Below, one piece after another: positions 43,504 through 54,688 of a stretch of DNA of 64,000 nt. Numbering within the stretch: the first letter of the stretch is position 1; each line of letters starts with the position of its first letter. The notes under the pieces were generated by a model. That model saw nothing but the letters and a program-made list of their open reading frames with translations, ran no database searches and was not told the origin of the DNA. The position numbers were made by a program, and so were the translations under genes. Where the stretch lies: assembly GCA_021209875.1 (NCBI GenBank), contig JAGYVD010000005.1, positions 744,001-808,000 of the forward strand, written 5' to 3'. Source of the DNA: Rosellinia necatrix. Taxonomy: Eukaryota > Ascomycota > Sordariomycetes > Xylariales > Xylariaceae.

Positions 43504-46500
43504 GTCGTCGAGCTATCGCGATCGTAGTCGTCGTGATCGTGGTCGTGGTCGGTGGCGCCTGCGGCCTAACTATCCTCTAGTGCAGCCTGTAACTATATCC
43601 TCCTGGTGCACGACTAGCACGCCCGCGATCCAATGTTCCAACGTGAGGGTCAACTCGATCCAGGCGCAGCGACCCAGAATCCCCTCTGCATCCGACACTG
43701 TCGAGTTGCGTGTCGTTATGTCTGCTCAGTAGGTATATCCTCTCCGTATCTTTGATTTGCGGTCGGTCAGCCACCATGCGATCCGTCCTTGATGGCGGTA
43801 CTCGATTGGGGGATTGGCGATTACAGAAGCCCGAGAAAGTTTTAGAGTGGAAAAACAGGAAACAACGCTCAAGTGTATTACTATTTAGTATTCAGTGGGT
43901 CGACTGAGAGGCGATGGATCGGAGCATCAGAGGCGACTAAGGTATTCACCCTCAAAGAACCCGTGAAAAGACCGTAACTGCTGCCGGTCCTCACCGGTAT
44001 CCACCAAAATAGGCTAGCCGAGCACCCATGTTTCTCGCTCTTGTGATGCCACCTCCTTGGCGAAGTGTGGGGGGTTGCCTATGAAGGGCTGACTCCCACC
44101 TGACGTCGAAGACGCAACATGCAACCCATTCATCGTGCTACCTACAGCACATCACATACAAATAAACGTAGAACATCCAATAGTCTCACTATTACACCGC
44201 CGTAACGGGGAAGTTGTTTGCTTCTCAGTGCGTCAAGATCCTCCCCTAGACGTCCGGATTGTTGGATGACTCTTCTACCGTAGGTATCTTGTAGCTTGAT
44301 GTGCGCTGTAAGTGCCAGGGTCTGGGCAGAGCCAGGTACTTCTAACGGTGCCCAGGTGGAGTACATACACTCAGCAGTGGTAGGCATTGCACAGTATGTA
44401 CTTATTTTATATTTATTGTGTGTGCACTAAAGTAGGAGATAGTTCCCTGAGACTCACTGGAGATGGGGTGGTCTAATAAAACTGGTTGGGGAAGGAGCGC
44501 TACAAAATCTGGGCTATACGATGGCGCTTGACTCTAAGCAGGAACCTGCAGCCTCTGTTGGCCAATCATACATCGGAATTCTCTTCTATCCCACGTTGAT
44601 TTTACCTAATCCCCAGAGATAGCAGGGTAGTAAACATCCACCACCATTGCGACCGAGTAATACAAACGAGTATTGTCTAAGATCTTACCGTCTATAAACC
44701 TTCTACATGAGGAATTTATGTGCGATGGGTGTTTATGTCAATATGCCGACATAATATACTCATATCCCAACATTTATTTCCGTGTCCCGCTGATGGTATT
44801 TCGGTAAGTAGACTTAAGCACTTCCATGTGTGCACCTAGGGTTTCTGCATCATGCCCCCTTCGCCCCTACCTCGAACAGGCTAAGGCGACTCGACTTGCT
44901 TTAGCCTGGGGCCCATACATAGCTAGTTACTGGGTTCCTACCTACATAGATTTATAATCAATGATGGAATCTCGTCTTCCCACAAGGGACAAACCGGAAA
45001 CCCGACCTCGGTAGTTATTCCTTTCTCCGGTATATTGCACAACAGTGAAACGTTCCACAACGGGTCTAACTACTCTAACACTGTTCCGGAAATTGAGAGT
45101 TGACGTCAAGAGTTTACCGGGTCTCAACTTCACCACTCTATGCTTTCCTTCAGTGATATCTCTTGCCTTTCCACCCAACATGTTGCTATGCCCTTTTCCA
45201 TGATGATGCGAAAGTCTGGGTGGAACAATGCTTGCTAAGCATCGCGCCCCCGCAGCCCGTTACCGGAGTATGCAAAACATACCGACTAACCTACCATCTA
45301 GCCCCATCGGTTGAATACCAAAATCGGGCCGTGACTTGTGGATTTATAAGCTCCAGAGACGGTTTCATCAACCTGCAGATTTTTGCAGGTTTTTTTGGCG
45401 GTTACGGCTTACATAGCACGGCTAACTATGGGGCGTCATGAATCAAGGGTCCGTGGCGGGAAGCACAGCTAACCTAAGTAAGGTCCGGTAAGGTAGATAC
45501 TATGCATACTAATTCATCCAGCTGCATACCAACCGTATCTTGCATACTCTCCCACATACAACTTACGCTTGGGACACGCCGCAACTTCTTGTTCCGTATT
45601 TAGCTCATGTTACCTTACTGCCGGGGTATTGCAACGTCTCTTGTCTACTCGCCTGCTTTATAAGCAATGCATCCTCCATACCTGGCTTCTTTAGACGCAG
45701 TCAGCTTAACAGGCGCCGAATCGACATTTTATCCATTATTATTAATTAGCCGTATCCTGCGCGATCAATGCGACCATTGTATAAGCATTGTGCTCCAAAA
45801 CGGCGGATATAGTCTCGATGTCAGCTCGGACACTGCACTATTCTCCATATGTCCGGAGCCAAGCCGAGGGAATAAAGTGATCGGGGTCAAGAACTAACTA
45901 GGCACCTAGGACTCTTCCGGACATCTCTCGGGAGGTTCTCCGGCATCAGGAGTGCTTTGGTTGGTTGAGCATGTACATGGGTGCAATGAAATCCGGCAGT
46001 CATGTATAATGTTGCGATTATGACAACATTCCCCGCCATTAGCTTGCCAAATGTTTGTCAAATCCCACTGTTCTCACTTGTGACAGTATACCCAAGATAG
46101 TTACCTACCTCGTCCCACCACTCCGAAGGCCTGGCACGTGTTACCAACCTCCATCCCAATAGGGTGTGCCTATTTGCTCCATGATTATAAGCTACGTACG
46201 TAGTGCACCATTGGCATGTGAAGGATTGGATGCGTGTACGAAGGGTTACCCTAATCTACTAGGTTGGGTTAGGCAAGATAACCAACGCCTCCGAGACTGT
46301 GTGGGTTAGGTGCGTATGTAGTGTAGGTACTTGTGTTACAGCATGTACTTCCAATAGGTAACTAGCTGTACACTACATGTGTCTGTTGCTCGATTAGGTT
46401 ACCTAATACATAACTGGAGGCTAAAACACTAATGCTTCCATACCTTGATACTTTGAGAGACGCGTCGCGTGCCTGGCACATTAACAAACATTAATCATTA

Positions 46501-46633
46501 GTCAATCCGACTATCAACAATCCGCCTAAGATGTCAAATCCCACCCACAGTTAGACGATAAGTTCCTATTACCCCGTTACGGTATTCGGTAAAAAAAGGT
46601 ATTATTTATTCGTCTTTGCCTGGCGCCACAGCC
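43504..46633. other. long intergenic region, no supported gene
   Basis: The left end contains the bZIP promoter. The rest has only short frames (for example plus 45163-45441) without recognisable domains. An 8-bp-arm inverted repeat with a T run (45370-45397) resembles a terminator by chance. The right end is the CHL4 promoter. Confidence 0.5.
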
Positions 46634-48358
46634 ATGGCACCGCCCCTCTCTCTCCCAACCTCAGCCCGTCTGCCCTCGTCCCTTCGCGTCAACCCCTCCA
46701 ACCCTTCCGTCGTAAAGGTCCTGACCCGGCTCTCGCGACCTTCCCTCCTATCGCTTGTCCTAGACTGGCTCGACCCTGACAATCAATCTCTCTGTCCTCC
46801 GCTTCTGCGCCAAACCACAGCCGACGGCGGGGACGGAGATGCATTCGAAGACGACCTGTACCCCCCCGCGGGTTCGCTGCCTGGGCTTCGAGAACTGTAT
46901 GCAGACATGCAACAGCGCAAGGGCGGCAAACGCGAGGTTGTAGATCGCATACTGGAGGGTGACTGGCGTCAGGGCTTAAGCCTGTACCAGCTTGCCATGG
47001 CGGACCTACAATACCTATATGACCATCCAGGGACACTGAAATGGGCGTGCTACAAGATCCAGCGTCTCCAAACCCCGGGCCACGAGGACGACGTCAACGC
47101 AGACCAAACCTACGACAAGCTCGATAAGACGGCGATGCATGTCCCGCGCTTCCATCCCAGCACCTTCCTACAGAACCTGCAAGCCGAGGTGCTGCCGGAC
47201 GTCAAAGCGCACTACAACTTCGACCGGCCGAGGGGCCAGCCACTCCTCCTCCTGCGGATCTTCGTGCTCGACTCCCCCTACAACACGGACCTCGCCGTTT
47301 CCGCCGCCACCGCCGCCGCCTCGAGACCCGGGGCCGCCCCGGCCGCCAGCGCGACAACGGCGACGAGCTTCGACGCCTCGCGCACCATCTACGTCGCGTT
47401 CCCCGACGCCTCGCCGCACATCTTCGTCAGCAAGTCGCAGAGCGCGGGGCCGACGACGCACGCCGAGACGCGGTCGCTGCGCGCGCTCGTGGTCGGGGGC
47501 ATCCCCAAGGCCCTGTCGCGGCCGCGCGAGCGGTACGCCCTCCGCGCCGTCAACCTGCAGACCAAGAACCTCGACGCCCTGCTCGACCTGCGGGGCGCCG
47601 GGCGCAGCAACGCCGCCTCGGGCGGCTGGGGCGTGTACGCGGCCGACAAGGTCGCCGACGCCCGCACCCATAGCCCGCTGAACGCGCTGCTGCCCACCCC
47701 GCCGCTGTCGGAGGATGCCGCCGGAGAAGACGAGGCCGAGGCGGGGTCTCGGCAGACGACGGCCCGAAAGCGGGCCTGGGACCCTGAGAGGATAGAGGAC
47801 GAGAAGCGACGGAAGCGCGCAAGGCGGGTTGCGCAGGCCCGGTTCGGGGATAATGCGAAGCCGGACGACGGGAAAGGCGTCGAAAGGGTGGACGTCTTAA
47901 TCGAAGACCCTTTCCCGATATCTGCGGCAGACTTTGGAAGTGACGATGATCGAGAGGATGGAGATTCCCGCGAGGCACAACGGCCGCTTGCCCGCAGACC
48001 TAAAGGTCGCCGGAGTGGCGTCGACGCTAGTCTCTTGGAAGAAGCCGAAAGAGAAGAAGACGAAGACCCGGAGCTACGGCGAGGTGATCGGGGTGGAGGA
48101 GACGGCGGCGATGAGGAAATCCCAGCGGGGAGACGAGCAAGGGAGGCGGACAGGGATCGAGAGAAATGGGCGTGGCGTCCCAACGTCCGGCTCTCGCTCC
48201 ACGGTCCACACGTCTTCGCCGGCATCCGTCAGCTTGTCGAGGCTGGTATTATTGACGGCGAGCGCATGCCAGGGTGGATGACAGGTGAGGAGGGGGTCAC
48301 GATGGGAGCTGTGCGGGGCGGGAGGATCAGGGGGTTTAGAGGTTCTGGTCTTTCATGA
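46634..48358 (+). CDS. CHL4: CHL4/CENP-N family kinetochore protein
   Basis: Single-exon protein of 574 residues. The N-terminal VVKVLTRLSRPSLLSLVLDWLD, and further on YQLAMADLQYLYDHPGTLKWACYKI, are landmarks of the Chl4/Mis15/CENP-N family, a subunit of the constitutive centromere-associated network that binds the CENP-A nucleosome together with the CENP-L/Iml3 partner. The beta-rich core follows to about residue 330 (FHPSTFLQNLQAEVLPDVKAHY, LLLLRIFVLDSPYN) and includes a low-complexity Ala insertion near residue 230. Residues about 350-520 are acidic/basic and disordered, as in other fungal members. The C-terminal VRLSLHGPHVFAGIRQLVEAGII looks conserved. The start is the first ATG (46634). 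Confidence 0.85.
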   Translation: MAPPLSLPTSARLPSSLRVNPSNPSVVKVLTRLSRPSLLSLVLDWLDPDNQSLCPPLLRQTTADGGDGDAFEDDLYPPAGSLPGLRELYADMQQRKGGKREVVDRILEGDWRQGLSLYQLAMADLQYLYDHPGTLKWACYKIQRLQTPGHEDDVNADQTYDKLDKTAMHVPRFHPSTFLQNLQAEVLPDVKAHYNFDRPRGQPLLLLRIFVLDSPYNTDLAVSAATAAASRPGAAPAASATTATSFDASRTIYVAFPDASPHIFVSKSQSAGPTTHAETRSLRALVVGGIPKALSRPRERYALRAVNLQTKNLDALLDLRGAGRSNAASGGWGVYAADKVADARTHSPLNALLPTPPLSEDAAGEDEAEAGSRQTTARKRAWDPERIEDEKRRKRARRVAQARFGDNAKPDDGKGVERVDVLIEDPFPISAADFGSDDDREDGDSREAQRPLARRPKGRRSGVDASLLEEAEREEDEDPELRRGDRGGGDGGDEEIPAGRRAREADRDREKWAWRPNVRLSLHGPHVFAGIRQLVEAGIIDGERMPGWMTGEEGVTMGAVRGGRIRGFRGSGLS

Positions 48359-48795
48359 GGCGATGCAACAATCCAACTTTCATGCTGATACTTCGTTCAA
48401 TGGGGCGATGCTGACCTGATGAGCTTAGGATATCGAGATATGGTGGGTGGCCGAAGCTTTTTGGTATGTTTCCATAGCTTAATATCCCTTCATAGCCACG
48501 GGCACAGCTCCCCGCGGCATATTGGCAGATTCCCGTATTCGAGCTCGTTAAATGGAGATGTGGGTATAGGTTTGCAATAAGACCGGTATCAAGGCTAAGC
48601 GCTCCCATGTGATGTTTATATTCATGCCGTCTATGTCGTGGATAGAATAGAGGAAGGAATATACGCGGAGTGATATCTACGCCATTCAGCATCTGTCTAT
48701 CTCGTCTAGTCTCAGCTTCTATGCATCTGGTATTCTATTCTTTAAATGCAAACTTAGCCCCTTAGCTCGGCATCAGCTCAGGAATTGAGCATCCC
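48359..48795. other. convergent 3' spacer, CHL4 / TatD
   Basis: Holds the two 3' UTRs. Nothing else is seen. Confidence 0.5.
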
Positions 48796-50513
48796 CTATT
48801 CTTGCTTCCCATCATCGTCTAACCCGAAGACCTTCACGGTATTTGCCCAGGCGGCCTCGCACACGTCGCGTAGCGGCTCGCCCCGCACGCCGGCGACGAC
48901 CTGGGCGACGCGCTCGATCATGCAGGGCTCGTTCCGGCCCTTGACCATGGCGCCCTCTGTCCACTTCTCCTTCTTGACGGCACGCCAGCGTTCCGGGACC
49001 TCAGGCTCCTTCCTCTGCGGCTTCTTGGACGGCCGCGCCGGCTTTGGCTGCGCCTGGGGGTTCGGCGTGGCCGTCCCCGAGCCGGTCGGAGTCGCGGCCG
49101 CAGGCGTGGACCCCGATGACAACGCCGCCGGCGCGGAATCATCGCCATCTCCATCCGCCGGGGCGGCGGCGGCGGCGGGGGCGGCAGCGGCGGCGGCAGC
49201 GGCGGCGTAGATGCCCTCGCCCTTGGCCTTGGCCTCGAGCAGGTAGCGCCACCCGGCGTGGGTAGGGCGGACCTCGCACCAGGGGCCGTCGGTCTCGAGC
49301 ATGAGGCGGTCCGGGGGGATATCGCGGACGACGGCGCAGTTGTCGGCGGTCTTGAAGCTGCAGCCGTTGGTGCCGATGTGGAGGCCGAGGGCGGCGAGCT
49401 CGCGCATCTCGGCGGCGGAGCCGGTGAAGCTGTGGACGACGCCGCCGCGCTCGAGGCGCTCGAGGCGGTCGCCGAACTTGGCGCGCAGCAGCGCCACGAA
49501 GTCGGCGTGCGCCGCGCGCGAGTGCAGGAACAGCGGCGGCTGCGGCCGCAGCGACAGCACCAGGTCCAGCTGCGCCGCGAACGCGTGCAGCTGCACCCGC
49601 CGCGGGCTGTAGTGCAGCCGGTCGTAGTCCAGCCCGAACTCCCCGAACGCCACGAGCGCGCCCGGCTGCGCCGCCCGCGCGCCCTCCACGAGCCGTCGGA
49701 GCTCCGCGATGATCTCCACCGTCCGCTCCGGGTCTGGCTCGTCATCGTCCCCCGCCGAGGCCGCGGGCTGCGCCGGGTCCGGGTCGCTGGGCATCGCGTG
49801 CTCGCTCAGGGCCAGGTGGGAGTGCGCCTTGCTGAAGATGGCGCTCGAGCAGGGGTGGATGCCGGCCGTGGTGTACACGATGCCCGCTGTTTATGATATG
49901 AGCCCGTCAGCAGCGGCCAGGCTAGGGAGGGAGTGGCTTGACCATATGAGATGAAGAGGAGCTCTGCGTACGGTATTCCCTCGCTATGTCGAGCGCATGT
50001 CTCGAGCTTGTGAAATCGGACCCGGTGATGATCAGTTTCTGGCATCCAACCTCTTGTGCGCGTGACACCACGGCGTGCAGGTCATCCGGATGCCGCTCCT
50101 TGCCATGGTAGACTCCCCGGAAGATAGGGTCTGCGAGGTTTATTCCAATCTATGAGAAACCGTCAGAAAAATTAGTGAAGGAGGAACGGAGTTCATTTTA
50201 TCTGAAGAAAGGCGATAAAAGGGCTAGTCGCACATCCTTAAATGTGCTCCGATCAAAGTATAAGGGGGGAGGGAATACGGATAGCGCCCGGATATAAATT
50301 GCGATTCAGGTCGCGGGCTCTGCTTACATCGATATATCGTGGTTTATATGATGAGTTAGCATCTGGAACCGGGACAGCAGGCTCGGGGCCTGTCGCCTCA
50401 AGGGTCATTGTCGTGGTGCGAGATGAGAGAGGCCTCACTACAAATCTCGAAATTATCAGTCGGCGTGTTTGAGTGTGTGCGATGTGGCTCAGAAGGCTTC
50501 TACTTCTATTCAT
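48796..50513 (-). CDS. TatD-family metal-dependent DNase
   Basis: Exons 50513-50328, 50149-49972 and 49886-48796 sum to 484 residues in frame (introns 178 and 85 nt). TatD amidohydrolase fold: RYIDIGINLADPIFRGVYHG is created by the first splice, followed by KLIITGSDF, TTAGIHPCS, the metal ligand GEFGLDYDR, FLHSRAAH, VVHSFTGS and LMLETDGPW. TatD proteins are 3'-5' exonucleases acting in DNA repair or apoptotic DNA degradation. Two loops are expanded: an acidic insertion after the IHPCS motif, and a poly-Ala plus Pro-rich stretch near residue 360 encoded by a GGC/GCC-type repeat. The first ATG (50513) adds 35 Arg/Ser-rich residues that look like a mitochondrial presequence; the second (50408) would give a 449-residue cytosolic form. 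Confidence 0.9.
49155..49207. repeat. GGC-type trinucleotide repeat coding poly-alanine
   Basis: Imperfect GGC/GGG/AGC triplets within TatD exon 3, translated as two runs of alanine separated by proline. Lies in an expanded loop outside the catalytic motifs. Confidence 0.8.
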
Positions 50514-50902
50514 TGAGGGTATAGCGTATTTATAAAGTAAAGTGAGAGAGGGGATAGCATTAGTTGATGCGTGTGAGTCAACATATACTATCCCGATCTT
50601 ATACAAGATCTATTCTCAGGTTGTGACTGATGTCCTAATCTAAGAGGGAAGAGGTAGGTAGGTACCTCTTATCCAGCCCCGTATATTGCAAATATTTCAC
50701 TAATTAAATTTTAGCATTAGGTACCTAACCTGAGTACAAGGCGTTTCCAGCTCCAATTTCCCGTCTGCAGCAAACTCGAACTCCAAAGGTCTCCCTCTCC
50801 CATTCCACATCTCATACTAGCCGACCAACTAAGAACCAATCCGGTTATTTTTAACCCAGAACTATCAAGTGAAGTCGCGAATCTTGATAACATGTTACGA
50901 TT
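50514..50902. other. TatD promoter region and SDR 3' spacer
   Basis: Intergenic; contains GAGGTAGGTAGGTACCTC near 50651-50668, one of the recurrent TAGGTA/TACCTA palindromic motifs of this window. Confidence 0.5.
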
Positions 50903-51974
50903 CTAGGGCAACACATAACCCCCGTCGATTATGATATCACTACCAGTGGTATAGGTGGAGGCATCACTGGCGAGATATAGATACAATCCCTTCGTCTCCT
51001 TCACATGGCCCTGCCTTCCCAAAACTGCCATTCGGTAGGCTTCATTGATGCCGAGTGGATCGGCACCCATCTTCGTAGCGAAAAAGCCGGGTGAGACGAT
51101 GTTCACTCGGGCAAAATCCCGCCACTCGCGGGCCAGGGACTTGCCAAAATGTGTCACAAAGGCCTTCGAGGCATTATACACAGGTTGATCTGTTGGCACA
51201 CTGACTATGTGCGCGCTCGTGCTTGACGTTATGATAAGATTTCCCGTCCCTTGACGCTTGAATATCTCGCCAACATACTTGGCACAAACCACCACACCGT
51301 CAACTAGACACCAAGTCAGCGCATGATACCGACGTTAGTCACATTTCGGGATTACGCTTTACCATTGACAGACATCTGTTTCCTATATTCCTCTAGTGTC
51401 ATGTCCAGCAAAGGCTTGGATATCGCCATTGCTAACAAGTCGTCAGCGAGATGTTGTGCTGGTCTCCGGTAGAAGAACCGTCCGCAAGACTCACCTGCAT
51501 TGGCAATGAACACATCTATTCTGCCGAAGTCTGCTAAGACTTTTCTAATACCGTCTTGTACTTCTTCGGGATTGGAGACTAGAATATCATGCATTTAGCC
51601 CAAATCCCACAGTTCAGGGAGGGAATAGTAGCCTACTATCAACCTTATAAGCGCAAGTCTTCAGGCCATGGATATCAGCCAGCTTTTCGGCTTTGGCAAT
51701 AGCAGCGTTATTTCTTCGCGGTTTAATAAGTACTATGAACCTCAACATCAACGTTTTAGCCTATGCTAACTCACGAGTTGTACCACATGGCAACATTTGC
51801 ATTTGCCTCGACCATCGCCTCCGAGACGGCGTAACCAATGCCATCCGCGGCACCAGTTACGACAACCACTTTGCCCGTCATACGAAATTGCTCTAAAACG
51901 TTCTCGGAGGTCTCTGGGAAAGGTCGAGGGAATCCCTCCCTGACGACCCCGCATTCGTCGAATCCCATAGACAT
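50903..51974 (-). CDS. short-chain dehydrogenase/reductase (sorbose reductase-like)
   Basis: Five exons, 51974-51775, 51713-51637, 51578-51495, 51431-51363 and 51303-50903, give 276 residues in frame; introns are 58-63 nt. Classical SDR: cofactor motif TGAADGIG at 40-47, IDVFIANA, ITSSTSA with the catalytic Ser near 171, and YNASK with Tyr186 and Lys190; the C-terminus ends DIIIDGGYVLP. The N-terminal extension before the Rossmann fold and the overall layout match fungal NADP-dependent sorbose/mannitol reductase-type SDRs (SOU2-like). The first intron has to use an AAG acceptor to keep the frame. All catalytic residues are present. The substrate, probably a sugar or polyol, is inference. Confidence 0.9.
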
Positions 51975-54119
51975 ATTGAAAGATGTTGTAAACGGTCGCG
52001 GTATGGGTGAAGGTGGAACGAGAGGAGCTCAGATCGGTATTCAGCAATATTTTTCTCGAATAAATTTGCCGTGAAGCCCAGGCACACACAAGCTAGCCGC
52101 CGTGGCGGAACCACAACCTACGCTAGATAGATCGCCGGCTACCCACGTACCGTCTGTGGATCCCATAATCTCCTGCCTCAGTGTGGCTTGCCGTCTTCAA
52201 TTTGGTGGCACTTGAGTAACGATGCGTTCAGGTACTGCCTAACAGCTGGTGCGTGTCGTGGGGTTGTTTGTATATTACTTAACCGACCGGTTGCGCGCCA
52301 ATGAGCATCTGATTGGACTTCTAGCCAGCAGCGAGGCCCGGATACCTCATTTTTACCATAGAATTGCTGGCTTACGAATCCGCTTCACCAAGATACGAGA
52401 TATCGCCGGTGTACCAAACTTAGCTCAGTCTCTATGAGTACCCTTACATGGAGGAGCTCAGTAGGCCACCCCGTGCGTCCCCAGATAGGAATTTACTCAC
52501 GACAGCTAATTCATCCCTTCCGTTTCTGTGTGAGGCGTTCCAGAAGTGTCTAGCTTGCAGCTAATCTCTAGGGCGAGAAGGTGCTAGCTGAAGACTGGCT
52601 ATGGTACCTAGTCCGTTTCGGTAACGTCCCATTTTGAGTTGGGTGATGAGATGGCTCGGTGTGATTGCTGGACACCATAGATGAACAGACATGACAAAAA
52701 TGCCTGGCAAGCGGCCGCCCAATAAACGAGCGTGGCTTGGGGGTGCAAACAAAGGCCAACCTAAATCTAAATTAAAATATACGCTTAGAAGTGCGTTGTT
52801 TTATGGTTTAAAGTCCGTGTTATATCATCAAATAACTGCCTTTTCTAACCACTTATATTCTTCTTACTTACTTAATAACAGACATAAATCGCTAGTTATG
52901 TCGTTGAACCCCAGACCGGTCGATTAGAAATTCCCAAGTTAACTCATCTATCTACCTATCTCTCCCATATCTTGTAAACCCGAAAAAACCCAATGGGATG
53001 GAATCCGAGTTGATGCATTAATTCAACGCGGTGGGTCGACGTTCCAACGGCATATCCCGTTGGGTGCCTAAAACGTTGGTGAGAATCTTAGAACGACCTC
53101 TGACATATTTCGAGTACGAAAACAAATTGTTTGCGAGCGTTTTTGCCGACAGTTTCACAAGCTCCTCTCCACAACGACCGGGAATCCGTTTGACTAGCCA
53201 GGTAAGGCCCCACTCTACACCGCCGTCTCTTGGTGAGGATCGTGGGCCGCTAACTGCATACGCCGTGTGACTGTGACGCATCAGGAGCGCCTTGATAAGG
53301 CGGGCCAGTCCCGAAGATTCCGTGCTCCAGGCCCCTTTGCTTCACGGTGGCGTGTACGGTTGTAGATTCACTAATGTGTGCACATTAACATGGCCTAGGG
53401 GAGTCCGAACAGCTGAAGCTCTAAGAACACAGTGCCCCTGTGATATTAGATATTAGATGCATGCCGGCCACAGCTGGCTGAAATATACGTGTGTTCTCCG
53501 GTCCGGCTTCATTGTCGGTTTCATTGTCGGTTCCGCCAATGTGGTTGCTCTGGCGATGATCCGGGCCGGTGCCCATGCATTATAAAACACATGGTATATC
53601 CGGCTTGCAGCAAACTCAGAGAGTGATATCTTGTGCAATATCCTGTTATGTACATAAATAGTAGCTATTTATTTATTTTAGACAAGGATGATGATGGAAA
53701 CCAATTTACGTGTTGAGATGGATGGGGACCCTGTAACTTGCCTGGGTTAGGTTAGTAGCTTTGTGCGGTATGTATACACTACCTAAGTGCCTGGTGGACC
53801 CCGAGGCAAAAGTGAGTATGTATGTGTATTGAATAAGAAGGTAGTCGTTGAGATTTGAAGACAAATGCCAAGGTAAGTTAGCTGTCTGTACCTGAAAAAG
53901 AGTGTAAAGGAGCTATTCCCGCCTCATTTTTAATTGAGGAATTCATAAGTGATAGCGATGGGAGGAGCCGAAAAGGAGGAATGTAATATGTAATGTACGC
54001 CACCATGCAAAACCAGGGATCTTGGCCTATCCGGGTTAGGTAACGGGCACCCACCTGGCCAGCCCAACTGGCCAGCCAACTTGAACCCCGCAGTTCATCT
54101 CAAGCAAACGTGCATCAAC

Positions 54120-54354
54120 ACGCGTTAAGTGGTTGCTGAATAAGTAAGTACTCCGTAGCTAACTAAGGGGGCTAGCAGCTGTGAACACTGTAACGAGGGG
54201 TATTCACAGTGCTTACCTAGGTAGCTACCCAGGTAGCTACCTAGGTACCTACCCACCTGGTAGTTAGGTGCTACGTTGTCCCGGCCGTGTTATTTCTTGC
54301 AGTTTGACGCGCTAAAAAAAACGCTAAGACGCGGCCTCTCACTGAACAACGCGT
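54120..54354 (+). promoter_or_regulatory. MluI cell-cycle box motifs upstream of RNR1
   Basis: ACGCGT occurs at 54120-54125 and 54349-54354, with a related GACGCGC at 54306-54312, all within 570 bp of the RNR1 start codon. These match the MCB element bound by MBF (Mbp1/Swi6) that drives G1/S expression of DNA-synthesis genes in fungi. Function is inferred from motif and target gene. Confidence 0.65.
54214..54260. repeat. cluster of TACCTAGGTA/AGGTAGCTACC palindromes
   Basis: Overlapping short palindromes built from TACC, TAGG and AGCT units. The same 10-mer TACCTAGGTA occurs at 3213-3222, 14240-14249 and 61429-61438, always intergenic. Confidence 0.8.
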
Positions 54355-54688
54355 CTGTATTTAAGTTCAAACGGGATTTACTATCCTGATCCGACTTTTA
54401 TCTACCTACCTACTCAACATCGTCCACATTTGTTGAGAGGCATAACAACACACAATCCACACTTCACACTTCACACAATCCAATTGCCTATTCTCTGATA
54501 CCCATAGACTTTTAAGGCTACATACAGACGTTACCAACACCCTCCGCATTCTACCCTTCCATCACTAACCTACATCGTCTCTCCAAACAAACCTGTTGTC
54601 TTGATACCTGCTCGCTTGTCGACGACGTCTCCTCCTAACTTCCCCTACCAACCTTTCCCCCCACAGGTCGGTTTAACCTGCCATCGCC

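Larger units (their letters stand above)
51975..54688. other. long intergenic region, no supported gene
   Basis: No domain-bearing frame. A 12-bp direct repeat TTCATTGTCGGT is at about 53507-53533. Positions 54214-54260 carry a cluster of CCTAGGTAGCTACC-type palindromes. The last 600 bp are the ribonucleotide reductase promoter and pyrimidine-rich 5' UTR. Confidence 0.5.

Noticed and set aside
45370..45397. Stem-loop followed by a T run, like a bacterial terminator
   Set aside because: The genome is eukaryotic and no transcript ends nearby; short arms make it a coincidence.
47139..47681. Alternative frames inside CHL4
   Set aside because: Low-complexity Arg/Pro/Ser translation in GC-rich DNA; the CHL4 frame carries the family motifs.
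48918..49896. Large alternative frames over TatD on both strands
   Set aside because: Compositional shadows; the TatD frame has the catalytic motifs and splices correctly.
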